Positions 22,473 to 37,900 of a stretch of DNA of 64,000 bases are shown here, in pieces. The stretch's first letter is position 1, and every line of letters begins with the position of its first letter. The position numbers and the translations under genes were made by a program. The notes beneath the pieces are model-generated. The model worked only from the letters and a program-made list of their open reading frames with translations. It made no database searches and had not been told where the DNA came from. This stretch comes from Trachythela sp. YZ-2020 (lineage: Eukaryota; Cnidaria; Anthozoa; Malacalcyonacea; Clavulariidae). The stretch is from contig JADLSH010000032.1 in NCBI GenBank assembly GCA_016169945.1, positions 248,001-312,000 on the forward strand, read 5' to 3'.

Positions 22473-22863
22473 CATTCATTCATTCATTTGCCAACACGAA
22501 TCATATTGACCTGTCATACATCCGCCGTTATTTCAACGCATCAAAGTGCTGTATGCTAATAAACCCTAACTTAGTATAGAAAGATAGAAAGTATACTTTT
22601 TAACATTGTACATGCATATGCCAAGTTTCAAATTCTTCCCCGCTGAATTGATTGAAGGCTCATTTTGAAGCATTGAAAAACGGGTTTATTCAGAAGCATA
22701 TATACCAAACCCCAAACAGTATTAGATATTGATTAATCTGATGTAATCTCAGTGTAATCGCGATTGTCGCCTTAGGAACAACAAATCCAAAAATAGCAAT
22801 ATGAAAGTATAATATTAATAACTATATAATAAGGTAAGTCACAAATCTTCTGCCTTTTTAACC
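21134..22863. other. Intergenic; microsatellites only
   Basis: (CCAT)n at 21391-21415 and (GATT)n followed by (ATTC)n at 22436-22490. No gene recognised. The 22660-22863 part is the likely 3' region of the GBP gene, with AATAAA on the minus strand near 22684-22689. Confidence 0.5.
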
Positions 22864-22910
22864 TCACATGATAGAGCAACCTCCTCTTCCGCCTCGACGA
22901 ACAACAACTG
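22864..22910 (-). CDS. GBP exon 13 (C-terminus with CaaX box)
   Basis: Acceptor GCATTATGTAG. Encodes [15 protein letters not shown] then TGA at 22864-22866. CSIM fits a CaaX box, here with a Met end (farnesyl-type preference), after a basic RRGGRGG tail that would help membrane binding. Confidence 0.82.
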
Positions 22911-25900
22911 CTACATAATGCACAAAAGATATGATATAAGTCAGATTATAAATAAGTTAGGATAAAGAGCGAAAATATACTGTAAATGATTTGGTTCAAC
23001 AAAATATGTCATAACACTTCAATATACAAAGGAATATCTTAATTTCATCTTGTATTACTTGCGCTGAGGGTTATCCGAAGTTTAAATTTTCCCTACTAAC
23101 CGAAGTTTAAATTTTCCACAAAAAACAATAAATTTGTGCTCTTTCACGGTATGAAGAAAAATGTCGTGAAAACAGCCTATGTCTACTGGAGCATATTGAA
23201 ATGCCAAACATTGTTAATACATTGTTATTACAGTTCGTGAATAGTTAATTCGGTGGTTCCGATGATGTGAAGAACAATAACTACCATGGATAATACCCTG
23301 TAATAATGTATATTAATCGTATAGACATGTTTTCGTTCGCTAATCTGGTTAAGTAAATGAATGCCGGTCTAACAATGTATCGTAATCGTGGGTCATATGG
23401 ATCGTGGTCGGGATTGCACTGAGTCAGTGGCCTAGAACGGACAGACCTCAAATATAGTAAAATTATAGTAGCGGTGTGATATAGAATGACCGATCAAATT
23501 GTATTTGAAGAAAACGACAACTAATGATATACTGATATGAATATTCTTTTATCAATTGTGAAAAGAAAGTACGTTTGCAATAACATGCAGAGACATATAC
23601 AGAATATACAGATTGAATATGTATCTAATAGTTGGCCAAAAACTTATATGAAATTGGGTCGCATTTTGTACGTATTTATGAAAGCGTGCACAATTTGTAC
23701 GTATTAAAACATAATTAGTATTATTATAATATAAGTGTAGGGATTTCCGTGCAGTACAAAGGTGAAATAAAAATCATATCCTCACGCCGAACAATATTTT
23801 TCATTTGTGAAATTTATCGTCTCAGCGTTTTGATTGGCTAGTGTTTTGGCGCTCATAATCGTAAACATTGCATGGCGCCCAGTTTTAGCGAAGTCACCGA
23901 AGTGAGAGTTTTATTATGCTTCTCGCTAATAAAACGACTATATTACCGTCAAAGAAAACACTCAAGGCTAAAAACTATACAAGTACCCTTGCTATGTTCA
24001 AAGTCAGTACAACGAATATTAAGAGACTGAATAGGTTTGTATCGATTTCATTAATGACCTGAGCATATATTATTTATAAATGCCTTAACAGCAAAGATTG
24101 TTTAAGCTTGACGCGAAATGCGTTTATAAATGTTTGAAAAGGGGCAAAAAGTTTCGGAAAATGCGAAAATAAGACCACGGAAAGGCTATATCACTGCATA
24201 CTTACGAGGTCTGTTTTGAAGTTGCTGGATTTCTACCCGGGCTTGCTGTACTTGATGATTTAGATTGTTCTGCACTTGTTGATATTGTTGTATCTGATTG
24301 TTTCTTTCAGCGACAAGTTGATCTTGATGTTTCCTCATATTTTCCATTTCTGTGCTATGCTGATTTTGTAAAGCACTTCGTTGTATGTTCATAGCTCTTT
24401 TCCCCTCTTCGTTTAACTCTTTAATCATACGCTCAGTTGCTTGTTGCATCGCTTTCACCTATAAACATATTTAAAAGTAAATTGTCAAAATTATACTAAG
24501 AAAATAGTAATTGGAAAAAGCTCGGCTGGGCTTACATTTACAGTAATTTGACACGCACTTAATTTGGCACTCAGGCTAATGCCTCGAAATTAAGTCTCTT
24601 TCACAAATTCAATTAAATGTGCTATCGTCGAAGAGCTGAACATGAAATTTCAACTTTTTATTCTATTAGCAAATAACATCTGCATAATACGAAAGATACA
24701 AATATAATCTGCATAATAGGAAAGCTAACAAAGCATGCAGGGAAGATAATTAAGCGGAAATAATAATATTCCTAGCGCCTTTGAATCATTACTGCTCCGA
24801 AATGTGAAATATACTGGCAAAAATTGCGAGAAAAACTTATTTTAACACGTTTAGACCTCGCGTTATACAAAATATGCAAAAAGTAAGAAAAATTTTAATG
24901 TGGCTCCAAAACAGTAAACTTCTTTGCATGTTTAAATTTGCGTAATGGATCCTAATCAACCTGCCCTGCTTGATTTACGGAGAAAGGAAATACCATTTTG
25001 TCCCGACTTCGTACCTCGTCTAAGTGTTGCTTAGCCTGTGCCTCTTTTTGTCTTTGAAGACGTTCCTTATCTTGCTATAAAAGTAAAGAAGATCATTTCA
25101 AAAACAGTACGCGTACATATATATTATTAGAGTGAACTTTGCTAAATAAACTTATTTCACGTATCCCTTTTAAACGATTGCACGAGAAATAAACATGTCC
25201 GACATTAATTCCTTTCGCAACATTTCAGTACAGTGTTGTAATTTCTTGCATTTGCAAAATAGTTCATTGCTCTTTCAACCAAATGCTCACGTCACTGACT
25301 TAACTGGGCAACATATCTATGCTATTGGTTCTTGGGGGGTTTTAGTCCCACGCTTATAGGAATTAGTATTTTTTAAATAAGTCATAATATTTGAAGATCT
25401 CGTAATCGCTTAGTTTAACCAATTAGCCGCTAAGTATACTCGCTGCTGCACACTTTTTATCTACTACAAATATGTTTTTCTTTTTTAGATGATTGCCTTG
25501 ATTTTCGAGTGTTACCTGGCTTTCCGCAACGGTGGAATATAGAATTAATTTAGAAATAATAATATAGATATATTGATTTGAAAAAAGTTTCCCTCGATTC
25601 CGAGATATATCCGAATTTTAGGCCAATTTCAAATCTAAAGTTCATTGCTAAAGTAATTGAAAAGACTGTCGCTTGCCAGCTGGAGGTTCACTTAACTGCA
25701 TGTGAACAATATGGACGAACCATTTCAATTCGCCTACAAGAAGCTCCACAGTACCGAAACAGCACTTCTCAAAGTACAGAATGACATTCTCATCCAAATA
25801 GATAAGAACTGTGTAACACTGTTGTTGCTTGATATATCTGCTGCATTTGATACTGTGGATCACAAATTGCTAATTGCAAGACTTTCAAATCGTTTTGGGA

Positions 25901-28900
25901 TAAAAGGTCAAGCTCTGAAATGGTTTGAATCTTATCTTCATGACCGAAAGCAGTTTGTGATTATCGATAATGTTAAATCTAACAACAAACCGCTACAATG
26001 TGGAATACCTCAAGGATCTCTGCTTGGCCCTATTTTATACCTATTATATACTGCACCAATAGGAGACATCATTCGAAGACATGGCCTCCAATACCATCTG
26101 TATGCTGATGACACCCAACTCTACTTATACTTTAAACCGACGGAATCAGATAAACAAACCTGTATGACGCGCATTGAAGCCTGCATTACCGAGATAAGAT
26201 CTTGGCTAGCACACAATATGTCCACTAATTGACTATTCAAGTTGCTAGTGACCAAATAAAACCAGCTTACTCAGCTAATAACATTGGAGCTATTTTTGAT
26301 CAGCATATGTCTTTGGAACAGCACGTTACAAACATATGTAAAGTATGTTACTATCATCTACGAAACATAGCTAAAATCAGAAACTGTTTATTGACATCCG
26401 ATACCGAAACCCTAGTTCATGCTTTCATCACCACTAAACTTGATAACTGCAACTCGCTATTATATGGCATCTCGGAATTCTTACTTGATCGTCTTCAAAA
26501 TGTTCAGAACTCTGCTGCACGACTCATAACACGCTCTAAGAAATACGACCATATAACTCCAGTGCTCAAAAACCTACATTGGTTACCTGTCAGGCAACGA
26601 ATTATATTTAAACTACTCCTCCTAACCTATAAAGCTTTACATGGCTTGACACCTGGATATATTAGAGTTATGCTAGAGATCTATAAGCCCACTAGAGAAT
26701 TACGATCATCTACACGTCTGCTCTTAGGAACTCCGCCTGCAAGATTAGTCCGCTATGGAGAACGTTCTTTTCAATATGTTGCACCCAAGTTGTGGAATTC
26801 ATTGCCCGAGGATATTCGTCGTTGTGAATCTGTAACCAGTTTCAAGACGAACATAAAAACTCATCTTTTTAATCAGGCCTACAATTTAGTTTAGTTTCTT
26901 ATCAACTTTCCTTAAACTTTTTATGATTTTTAGAACACTTGAATTTTTACCTTCGACACATTTTTTAAGCTATTGCGTCTTCTTACTCTAAATTGTAAAG
27001 CGTCATTGGGCTGTACGGAAACGGCGCTATAAAATTTTTTGTATTATTATTATTATTATAGTGAATAGCGCAGCCCCGCAGTTTCAATTCTTGCCAGAGG
27101 GCCTAAGGTGCATTTTTCGCAACTGCTCCTGGCTAGGTCTAAAAATGTATATAAATTTCCGTTCGAGTATTCCATCTACTAACACCTGGTAATGTTTAAT
27201 TCGTTTCTAAAAAACAAGTTATACCTCTGCCTCTAGACAGGCCATTTCCATTCGAAGTTTTTCAGATCTCTCCTTCTCCATCTCATTATTGTAGCCCTCT
27301 AATTGAGATATTACATTGATTACTTGCTCCTTCCTTTTCTCCAAACTCTGAAACGAATTACATCAAAAGACCAGTTTAAAGTCGAACAACGTAATAACGT
27401 GACGTCCCTATTAACATTGCAAAAGCGACAAAATCTTTAAAAAACGCACCATGTGAAACGTTTTGAAGACATCCCCTGCAGCTGGGCCAATGGCAGCGCT
27501 CCAGTATTTATCTTCTATTCCCTTAATGACCGTAAGGATTGCTTCATAGGAAGACTGATGACTTATATTCTGCAGGACCGGTTCTAAATTTTCCCTTACT
27601 AGCCCATTGATGGTTTCGTTGCACAATTTCTCGGACTTTTCCCGATTGTGTGTCAAGTATGTATAAAGCAACCCACCACTGCATCGACCATCATCATCGT
27701 AAAATACGCACTTTAGCTGCAAAGATCACAATATAATTATTTAAATGGAGATATGGTTCATCCGTACAGTGCTATGTTTCCAACTTATTACCTCGCATAT
27801 AAGCGCACGCGCGTATCAGCGGATATTCACGAGTTTTCGAATATTTTACAAGGGCATGCGCAAATATTAAATATCGGCATATAGGCGCACCCCTCTCCCT
27901 CAGAATTGAATAAACCACAGTATCTAGGATGTAAGAGATTACTCAACAACGGAAACTGTGTAAATTTCGTACAATATTTTACGTTAAAAAGTTTGCAGTT
28001 TTTTGGCAATAAACTTAGACTTCTATGCCAATGTCATAGGAGCAATAAAAATGCCATTGAAGTTGAGCATATCATTAGTGGTTATCTTGGAAAAACCAAA
28101 AACCAATAAGCGCAAGAGGGAACATTCCCGCCGTTCGTGCAAACTCTTAACTTACGGATGGGGTCGCGTACGACCCCAAAGTAGCCCTCTCTCATTTTTG
28201 CCGTTTTTTACCGGGTTTGCGGGTAGATGAGATTTTGAGACTTGCAACGCATTACTGGGATAGTAATGGCGATTCATACAAATACAAATACAAATATGGT
28301 TGTCTTGATCGAGATTTTGTGAAGTTATTCTGCTTTTTTCATTGAAAATTTCGTGTTGATGAAATCTAATATGGTGGGAATGTTGAGAAACAGTTTCAGG
28401 GTTGTTTGCGCTGATTTTAGAGAAGAAATCTGTTATAAATGACGAGGAGTTAGTTGTCCATGTTGACAGTGAAATTGGATCCGCAGAAAAATATAAACTG
28501 TCTGATATTAGGACAAGTATTTCTGCACAGTTGTACTTGGGAATATGTAGTAAGTGTCACAATTAGATTGTATTGAATATCATACAATAGGGCAAGTAGA
28601 TGTATGCATTTTTTGTCTCCTATCATACAAAAGGTAACTATGTGACCTCTGTATATACAGTAGTAATATACAGGCCGTTCGAGCCCCTTTTTTAGGGGGC
28701 CGCAGGGGGCCACACTAATTAGTATGCAAGGGGGCCGCAAACAACACTAATTAGTATGCAAGGGGGCCGCAAACACTATCATATAGGGGGCCGCAAACAC
28801 TATCATATAGGGGGGCGCAAACACAACTCACATTAACATAAACATTCATTAATTATGTATTGACTCCTTCAATCTCGTATATAGTGAAGTATTTCTTTCT

Positions 28901-31900
28901 GAGTCGACCAATACTAATAAGTTTTTAAGCGTTTATTTAGTAAAGCCTATACAAGTGAGATTTACAAACATTAAAGCGTTAGAAACATGAATATTTTGAT
29001 GCTAAGTTAAACTAAAGACACAATAGCTTAACTCATTAAAAGATTAAGTCAAAAGACTTGTTTGGGCGAAACAATCATTAAACTGAACCATCACAATAGC
29101 TAGACCTTTCCTATATATTTTGCCAAGCGTTGTGTTCCAAACACAGTCCGTTTCGACAAAGAGTAAATATATTCTCGTATCTAATATCACCTTAAACAAG
29201 ACGGCTTAGACAACTAATATAGCGACGCTTAACCTAGTAAAATATTATGAGGAATAATAACAAGTAGAAATATAGCGTTCTAAAACGAGAAAAGTCTTAT
29301 AGTCTAAGAGAGGTCTAAGGTCTTATAGAGCAATACAAATATATGTTTACCAAGCGATTGTATAAACATAATTCTTACAGGGGTTTAAACCTTACAAAGT
29401 TTCAAGCGTTTTAGATGTGGCAGAGTGGGAAAAGCAGTGATTTTTAAGCGAGATTTACAAGCATATACAAACATTGTATATAAACATTTAGCGTTTGTTA
29501 GGTAATTAAGGGCAATTAAGATTTTCTAGCTTAAATATTTGAATAAATTTAGAATATATTATTTATAGGACGGGGAAATATTGTACAATGTACATACAAC
29601 ACACACATAATTAATTTTAAAAACACATTTATTGATAATAATTTCTTTTACAGCGTTAGTAAGGTCTGCTCCTAAGAGCATATCGTTTAGGTGTCTTTTG
29701 TATCTTTAAAGAGATATTTTTTGTCTGTCTTCGGGGGATAATCTTGCAATTGCTAAATCTTAATGTCTCCAATCTGAAATCTACCCATTATTAAATATAT
29801 TTTTAACAAAGTAAATAAGGTCTGCTCTGGGTCTGCTTCTAAAACTTCTATTATTCTTAAACTCCAAATCCTAAGAGTGAATCATTGAATCCTAAAATTG
29901 AATAATTGAATATCGAGCGATGTTAGCTTCATATCGAGCGAGCCAACCTCCATATAGAGCGAGCTTAGCTTCGAGCCGACCTCTAAGACGTAAGGATAGG
30001 TCCGAGCGGAGCTCTAACATATAAGGATAGGCCCGAGCCAAGCTTAGTGTATATCTCCGATGATATCCTAAGATATTGTATAATATCCTAAGATACTGTA
30101 TGATATCCTAAGATACTGTATGATATCTTAAGATACTGTATGATATCCTAAGATACTGTATGATATCCTAAGATACTGTATGATACAAACAGGCTTTACT
30201 TTTGTAAGATACTGTATGATATCCTAAGATACTGTATGATATCCTGAAATGATATCCTAAGATACTGTATGATATCTTAAGATACTGTATGATATCCTAA
30301 GATACTGTATGATATCCTTTTTAATCTTTTAATCTCTTTTAATCTTTTAATCTTTCTAGAATTTCACATTAAATAGTAAATACTAAATACTAATTTACAA
30401 TGTGAATTACATTTAAACTGTATAAAAAAATATACTAAGACTAATGTTAAGAGTTAATATTTACAAGTAATCTTAAATAAAATTTGAAATTTTTTTGATA
30501 GAATTCGATAAATTTACTTCGACTCCAGCGTTCGGTTAAAACATTCAATCCCATACACAATTGGGCTATTTTTAAATCGTTCAGTTCGATATCTAAAATT
30601 ATACAGTTTTTCTCCATTTGATCTAGTTTGTCTCTGTCTTATCTGATTAACTGTTTCTGGCAATAAACTGTGTAATCTATGTCTAGGGTCTGTCATTGTT
30701 TTTATAAGGTTTCCGCACATCTCTTCTCTGCGAGCCTTTAATGTTTTAAGGTTACAGTCCAGTAATGCTTCTTCATAAGTCAGACCAGGACAAATTATCC
30801 TAAGCGCACGCTTTTGAACTCGTTCTATGTCAGTAGACTGTTCCTTGGTTAAGTTTCCGTGCCAAATTTTAGCACAATATTCAAGTGTCGATCTTATGAC
30901 AGCCATATAAAAGGCTTTTAAATCCTGCTTTGGTGCACCATAACCTTTAACATCTTCAGAAAATACAGTCTTTTACCGCTTTTTAACAATATAGCATGTG
31001 TTAGTTGACCACTTCAAATTGTCATCAATCCATAAACCAAGTAATTTGTAACATTTAACCCTTTCAAATACATGTCTATTGATTTCTAGCGGTGGAATAA
31101 CAGTTACATTTTTTCGAAAGTCAATTATCATTTCTTTGCATTTCGTTTGATTTAACTCCATCATATCTTCTTCAGTAAACCTTAAAACGCTCTTAACTTT
31201 ACTTTCAGCACCACCCAGTTGCTTCCCAGAAATATGGTGGCTGACATCTAGTACCTCGTATAATGTAGTGTCATCCATAAACATTAATGTATCATGTTCA
31301 AGTATAACATTAGTTTCCATGTTGGTTGATATCATGAGTTGGATTTCTTCTTTATTACAGAGGGAAGTTTATCAATCTTTATTACAAAGGCAATTGGTCC
31401 GAGTTTACTTCCTTGTGGCACTCCGCCATTGATATATGCATAATCAGACGTATCATTCCCAAATTTAGTAAAATGGGATCTTTTATTGAGGTATGTTCCA
31501 AACCATTGGATTAAGGCCAATCTAACTCCCATCTCTTTCATATTTCTTAGCAGTATATTATGATTAATTAGATCGAACGCTTTTCTAAAGTCAAGAAAAA
31601 TTATTCGTATTACTCTTTGTGGCTCGTCCATTGCTCTATACCAGTTGTGGAGTAGATTTAGAAGGGCATACAAAGTCGAAGATCCTGGGAGCCCTCCATA
31701 TTGGGAATTGGAAATTTTCCCATTTATATCTTCATTTATCCACTTGTTGGTAAAGGATTCCTGAACTTTTGATAAAACACTGGTTAATGCAATCGGTCTA
31801 AGGTTTTCAGCGATTGTACATGGTGTGATCTTAGGAATCCCAGTTACTTTGTATTTTTTCCAAGTTTCAGGAAATTTCTTTGTCTGAAATGACTCATTAA

Positions 31901-34900
31901 AAATTTCAGCAAGGGGAACGGCAAACAATTTCGAAAACATTTTCAGAATCTTCAAAGGTGGATCATTTGGCCCAGGTGCCTTGTTAACATTAATTGCATT
32001 CAATTCTCTAGCAACTTCTTCAACACTGATTAACGGTAGATCATCCGGGCATTGCATTTCTAGCCACTCGTTTGATATATGTGGATAATTTATCGTTAAA
32101 TTAGCAAAGAAGTTATTAATTGAATCTGCCGATTGTTTATCGTTCATTTGGAGATTTGTCTCGGAGTCTACTAGAGTCACAGCGTTTTTCCTTGATCCAA
32201 TTAATCTTTTAACTTGCTTCCACCATGCTTTTGGGCATGAACTATGGTTTGGTCTTACCTTTTTATCATAAAACTGCAGCTTGGCTTTCTTTATCTCAGC
32301 TGAAACTTGTCTACGTAAATATTTGAAGAGCTCGGTTTTATTGTTTTTAAAAGCTTTATTTCTTTTATCCATCAGAGATTTAATTTTTTGCGTCATAAAG
32401 GGTTTATCGTTGGTATGCTTTTTTATTATTCTTTCGGGAAAAAACTCGTTGATAATCACTTTAGTATTAACATATTAACAAAGTTTCAAGCGTTTTAGAT
32501 GTAGCAGAGCGGGAAAAGCAGTAATTTTTTAAGCGAGATTTACAAGCATATACAAACATTGTATATAAACATTTAGCGTTTGTTAGGTAATTACGGGCAA
32601 TTAAGATTTTCTAGCTTAAACATTTGAATAAATTTAGAATATATTATTATAGCACGGGAAAATATTGTACAATGTACATACAACACACACAGAATTCGTT
32701 TAAAAACATATTCATTGCTTACAATTTCTTTTACAGCGTTAGTAAGGTCTGCTCCTAAGAGCATATTGTTTAGGTGTCTTTTGTATCTTTATTTTTTTTT
32801 GTCTATTTTGGGGGATAATCTTGCAATTGCTAAATCTTAAGGTCTCCAATCTGAAAAGTCTACCCAATTAAATATATTTTTAACTAAGGTCTGCTCTAGG
32901 TCTGCTTCTAAGAACCTATTATTCTTAAACTCCATCACTCGCTTGGGAGTATACATTGTCCGAATCAACCTCATAGCTTTTTCACCTTTTAACCATAACT
33001 TTACATTTATTTAACCCATACCGAGCAAGCATATCTCTGATATACTTGTTAACTAATCCAATTTCTATGACTTATGACTTATGACTTATGACTTATGACT
33101 TATGACTTATGACTTATGACTTATGACTACGACTATGACTAAGATTGAATTATTGAATCCTAAGAGATATTGTATGATCCCTTTCTCTAACCTTAACCCC
33201 AACCCTAACTCTGATACTTAAACCATTTTCATTGACCTCACAAAGTATAATTATACTGAAATCGAGAAATTAGCATATATCTTTTGATAATTTGCTGGCT
33301 CTGAAAAGAGCCGGTTTGGTTGCGCTATGATATCTTAAGATACCATGTATGATATCCTAAAATGATATCTTAAGATACTGTATGATCCCTTTCTCTAACC
33401 TTAACCCCAACCCTAACTCTGATACTTAAACCATTTTCATTGACCTCACAAAGTATAATTATACTGAAATCGAGAAATTCGCATATATCTTTTGATAATT
33501 TGGTGGCTCTGAAAAGAGCCGGTTTGGTTGCGCTATGCCTTTACAGACTTAGCCATATACAACCACAATAACCACATTGAAAATAAACAGACAAGGCGGT
33601 GTCTCCGACCCCATGTTGGACACTTTCAATACACGAAATGTGTATTCTTGAGTGACAACAAGAGGTGGTTTTGCTGTCTTGACTGTTTATTTTTTTCACG
33701 CAGAACATACAGTGGTGATCGAGCTGTAATGACTGCCTGCAAAGAGCACAGCGCGTAAGGAGCTCTCCAGTTCTCGAGAAGGCCTCTATTTTCCATCTAG
33801 CCAGACACCAGCTGTGGCAAAGATGTCCACAACAAGGCGTCGTTACGATCATCGTCGTTCCACAACGGATCTCTTCGAGGCAGAAATGACATTCCTCATC
33901 ATTTTCTGCCTTACCAATGATACCAAAAGTATCGACCAATCTTCGCTTTTCTAATTCTTGCTCTGGCGATGGTAACTGACCAACCTCTTCCATGGTCGAA
34001 ATCTCGCTTGGACTTTTTAGGGAAACCACTTCTCGCTTTTATGTGTTCATCTTCAATTGTGTCCTTTTCGGAACGATAATTAGACCATTTAACGCTCTAT
34101 TATGTTTCTTTGTGAACTTGTCGGAACGAAAATTATCATCATTTGCTGATTATCCTCAAACGCCGCCCTGATAGATCCATTATTTTCACCGACACAGATT
34201 ATCCTCAAACGCCGCCCTGATAGATCCATTATTTTCACCGACACAAGGACGTCCGCGGTTTAGAGAGTGTATGTTTTCAAATACTGCCTCTACAATTCCT
34301 AAAATGTGAATTCCAAAAAACTCTGTAGAAATCTTTACCTTGACAATGAGTCAACGTTTCTGTGTGGTCTATGGTTTGATTTTTTCCCATTCTGTTAAAC
34401 ACGCTATAACCTTACTATACACTATATGTCTTCATCTTTGCTATAATTTACCCACCCAAAAAAAATCGATTAGTCAATGATGATGTAGAATAAGGTTTGT
34501 CATTAGTAGAAATCAAAACTACGCATTTGCCAAGAGAGGGGTTCGAACCCTCGCGTGCTGAATGCACATTGGAACTTAAGTCCGATGAATGTATCAGCGT
34601 TAACAGGGACTCTCGGGTCTATAAAAGTCCCGCCGGGACATAATTCAAAATGTCCCTGCGGGACTTTTTGTGTCCTGGGAGTCCCGATACGCAAGATTTC
34701 TGGGGTACTCTCCACCCAACGATAATACACGCATGTGGTTTTGAAAATTTCTATTTTTTACACACACTTAAATATCTAAAGGAGTAGTGGAAACACCGTC
34801 CTCCAAAACTTTGTGTTTTGGATAAAAATAACTAAAAGCTGGGCGTGTAAGGTATGCCCGACCAAGCATCGGGCCATCGGGCCTGATAGTGCATAATCGG

Positions 34901-37900
34901 GCATGATAGTGCCTAATCGGGTAAAATCGGGCCTGTTCGTTCGGGCCATGTCCCTGCGGGACTTTTTGTGTCCTGGGAGTCCCGATACGCAAGATTTCTG
35001 AGGTTATGAGAAGAAAGTAAAAAACAGAGAATTATATTTTGGAAAACAGATTTATTTCGATTTAGAACTTACAAGTAAAGGTAATATACTTCTAAGAGTA
35101 TACAGTTTATAGGTAGTTTATTTAAGCGTGTACAAGACTTATTAAGAGTCATTGTCACTCTTTTCGTGTGCATCAGGATAATGTTGGTCTTTGAAAATTC
35201 TTTTCAAAAGAAATTTTCTTTTATCAATAGCAGCCTCAAATGCTTCTTCAGGGTCAAAGTTATCATCGTTCACAAATGCATCCCTCGTTTCCATAATCTT
35301 TTTGTGTATTGCATCTCTCTTAAGTTCTCTTATCCATAGTAGACGTTCCAGATAAATATTTTGCAAATCTTCACGAAGCTTTGGTAGGATAAGTAAGTAC
35401 GCCTTACTATTAGCTTCTTCTTCAGCAAGACCATCTGCAGTGAAGTTCTGCGTTAGCTCTTCGAACTCTGCTAAATTTCGTTTTGATGCTTCCTCTTTTA
35501 AAGGTGCCCATGGATCGCTTTCATATTCACCATCTACTTCGCTGTCAGTATTATCTAAACTATCCAGATCACTCTCTGGCGTAGCATCAGTTTCCACTTC
35601 ATTGTCTGTATTATCTGAATTATTAAAATCGCTTTCTGACGTATCATCATCAGACTCTACGTACTTTCTTTTTCTACCCATCTCTACACTGTGATCTGAG
35701 TCAGATTCTGCTGCTGAGTTGTGATCTCGCAGAGTATATAGTATTCCTTTCGCGTCTTCTTATGTTAAACCAACGATTAAGCGATAGCTATAGCTCCTAC
35801 CTTCATCGAAGCTAACCAGTGAATGTTTCATTTTAAGAACAACATAACATTTTATAATTATGCTTATACATAATTCATAATGGCCCGAACGAACAGGCCC
35901 GATTTTACCCGATTAGGCACTATCAGGCCCGATTATGCACTATCAGGCCCGATGGCCCGATGCTTGGTCGGGCATACCTTACACGCCCAGCTTTTAGTTA
36001 TTTTTATCCAAAACACAAAGTTTTGGAGGACGGTGTTTCCACTACTCCTTTAGATATTTAAGTGTGTGTAAAAAATAGAAATTTTCAAAACCACATGCGT
36101 GTATTATCGTTGGGTGGAGAGTACCCCAGAAATCTTGCGTATCGGGACTCCCAGGACACAAAAAGTCCCGCAGGGACATTTTGAATTATGTCCCGGCGGG
36201 ACTTTTATAGACCCGAGAGTCCCTGTTAACGCTGATACATTCATCGGACTTAAGTTCCAATGTGCATTCAGCACGCGAGGGTTCGAACCCCTCTCTTGGC
36301 AAATGCGTAGTTTTGATTTCTACTAATGACAAACCTTATTCTACATCATCATTGACTAATCGATTTTTTTGGGTGGGTAAATTATAGCAAAGATGAAGAC
36401 ATATAGTGTATAGTAAGGTTATAGCGTGTTTAACAGAATGGGAAAAAATCAAACCATAGACGACACAGAAACGTTGACTCATTGTCAAGGTAAAGATTTC
36501 TACAGAGTTTTTTGGAATTCACATTTTAGGAATTGTAGAGGCAGTATTTGAAAACATACACTCTCTAAACCGCGGACGTCCTTGTGTCGGTGAAAATAAT
36601 GGATCTATCAGGGCGGCGTTTGAGGATAATCTGTGTCGGTGAAAATAATGGATCTATCAGGGCGGCGTTTGAGGATAATCAGCAAATGATGATAATTTTC
36701 GTTCCGACAAGTTCACAAAGAAACATAATAGAGCGTTAAATGGTCTAATTATCGTTCCGAAAAGGACACAATTGAAGATGAACACATAAAAGCAAGAAGT
36801 GGTTTCCCTAAAAAGTCCAAGCGAGATTTCGACCATGGAAGAGGTTGGTCAGTTACCATCGCCAGAGCAAGAATTAGAAAAGCGAAGATTGGTCGATACT
36901 TTTGGTATCATTGGTAAGGCAGAAAATGATGAGGAATGTCATTTCTGCCTCGAAGAGATCCGTTGTGGAACGACGATGATCGTAACGACGCCTTGTTGTG
37001 GACATCTTTGCCACAGCTGGTGTCTGGCTAGATGGAAAATAGAGGCCTTCTCGAGAACTGGAGAGCTCCTTACGCGCTGTGCTCTTTGCAGGCAGTCATT
37101 ACAGCTTGATCACCACTGTATGTTCTGCATGAAAAAAATAAACAGTCAAGACAGCAAAACCACCTCTTGTTGTCACTCAAGAGTACACATTTCGTGTATT
37201 GAAAGTGTCCAACATGGGGTCGGAGACACCGCCTTGTCTGTTTATTTTCAATGTGGTTATTGTGGTTGTATATGGCTAAGTCTGTAAAGGCATAGCGCAA
37301 CCAAACCGGCTCTTTTCAGAGGCACCAAATTATCAAAAGATATATGCGAATTTCTCGATTTCAGTATAATTATACTTTGTGAGGTCAATGAAAATGGTTT
37401 AAGTATCAGAGTTAGGGTTGGGGTTAAGGTTAGAGAAAGGGATCATACAGTATCTTAAGATATCATTTTAGGATATCATACATGGTATCTTAAGATATCA
37501 TAGCGCAACCAAACCGGCTCTTTTCAGAGCCACCAAATTATCAAAAGATATATGCTAATTTCTCGATTTCAGTATAATTATACTTTGTGAGGTCAATGAA
37601 AATGGTTTAAGTATCAGAGTTAGGGTTGGGGTTAAGGTTAGAGAAAGGGATCATACAATATCTCTTAGGATTCAATAATTCAATCTTAGTCATAGTCGTA
37701 GTCATAAGTCATAAGTCATAAGTCATAAGTCATAAGTCATAAGTCATAAGTCATAAGTCATAAGTCATAAGTCATAAGTCATAAGTCATAGAAATTGGAT
37801 TAGTTAACAAGTATATCAGAGATATGCTTGCTCGGTATGGGTTAAATAAATGTAAAGTTATGGTTAAAAGGTGAAAAAGCTATGAGGTTGACTCGGACAA

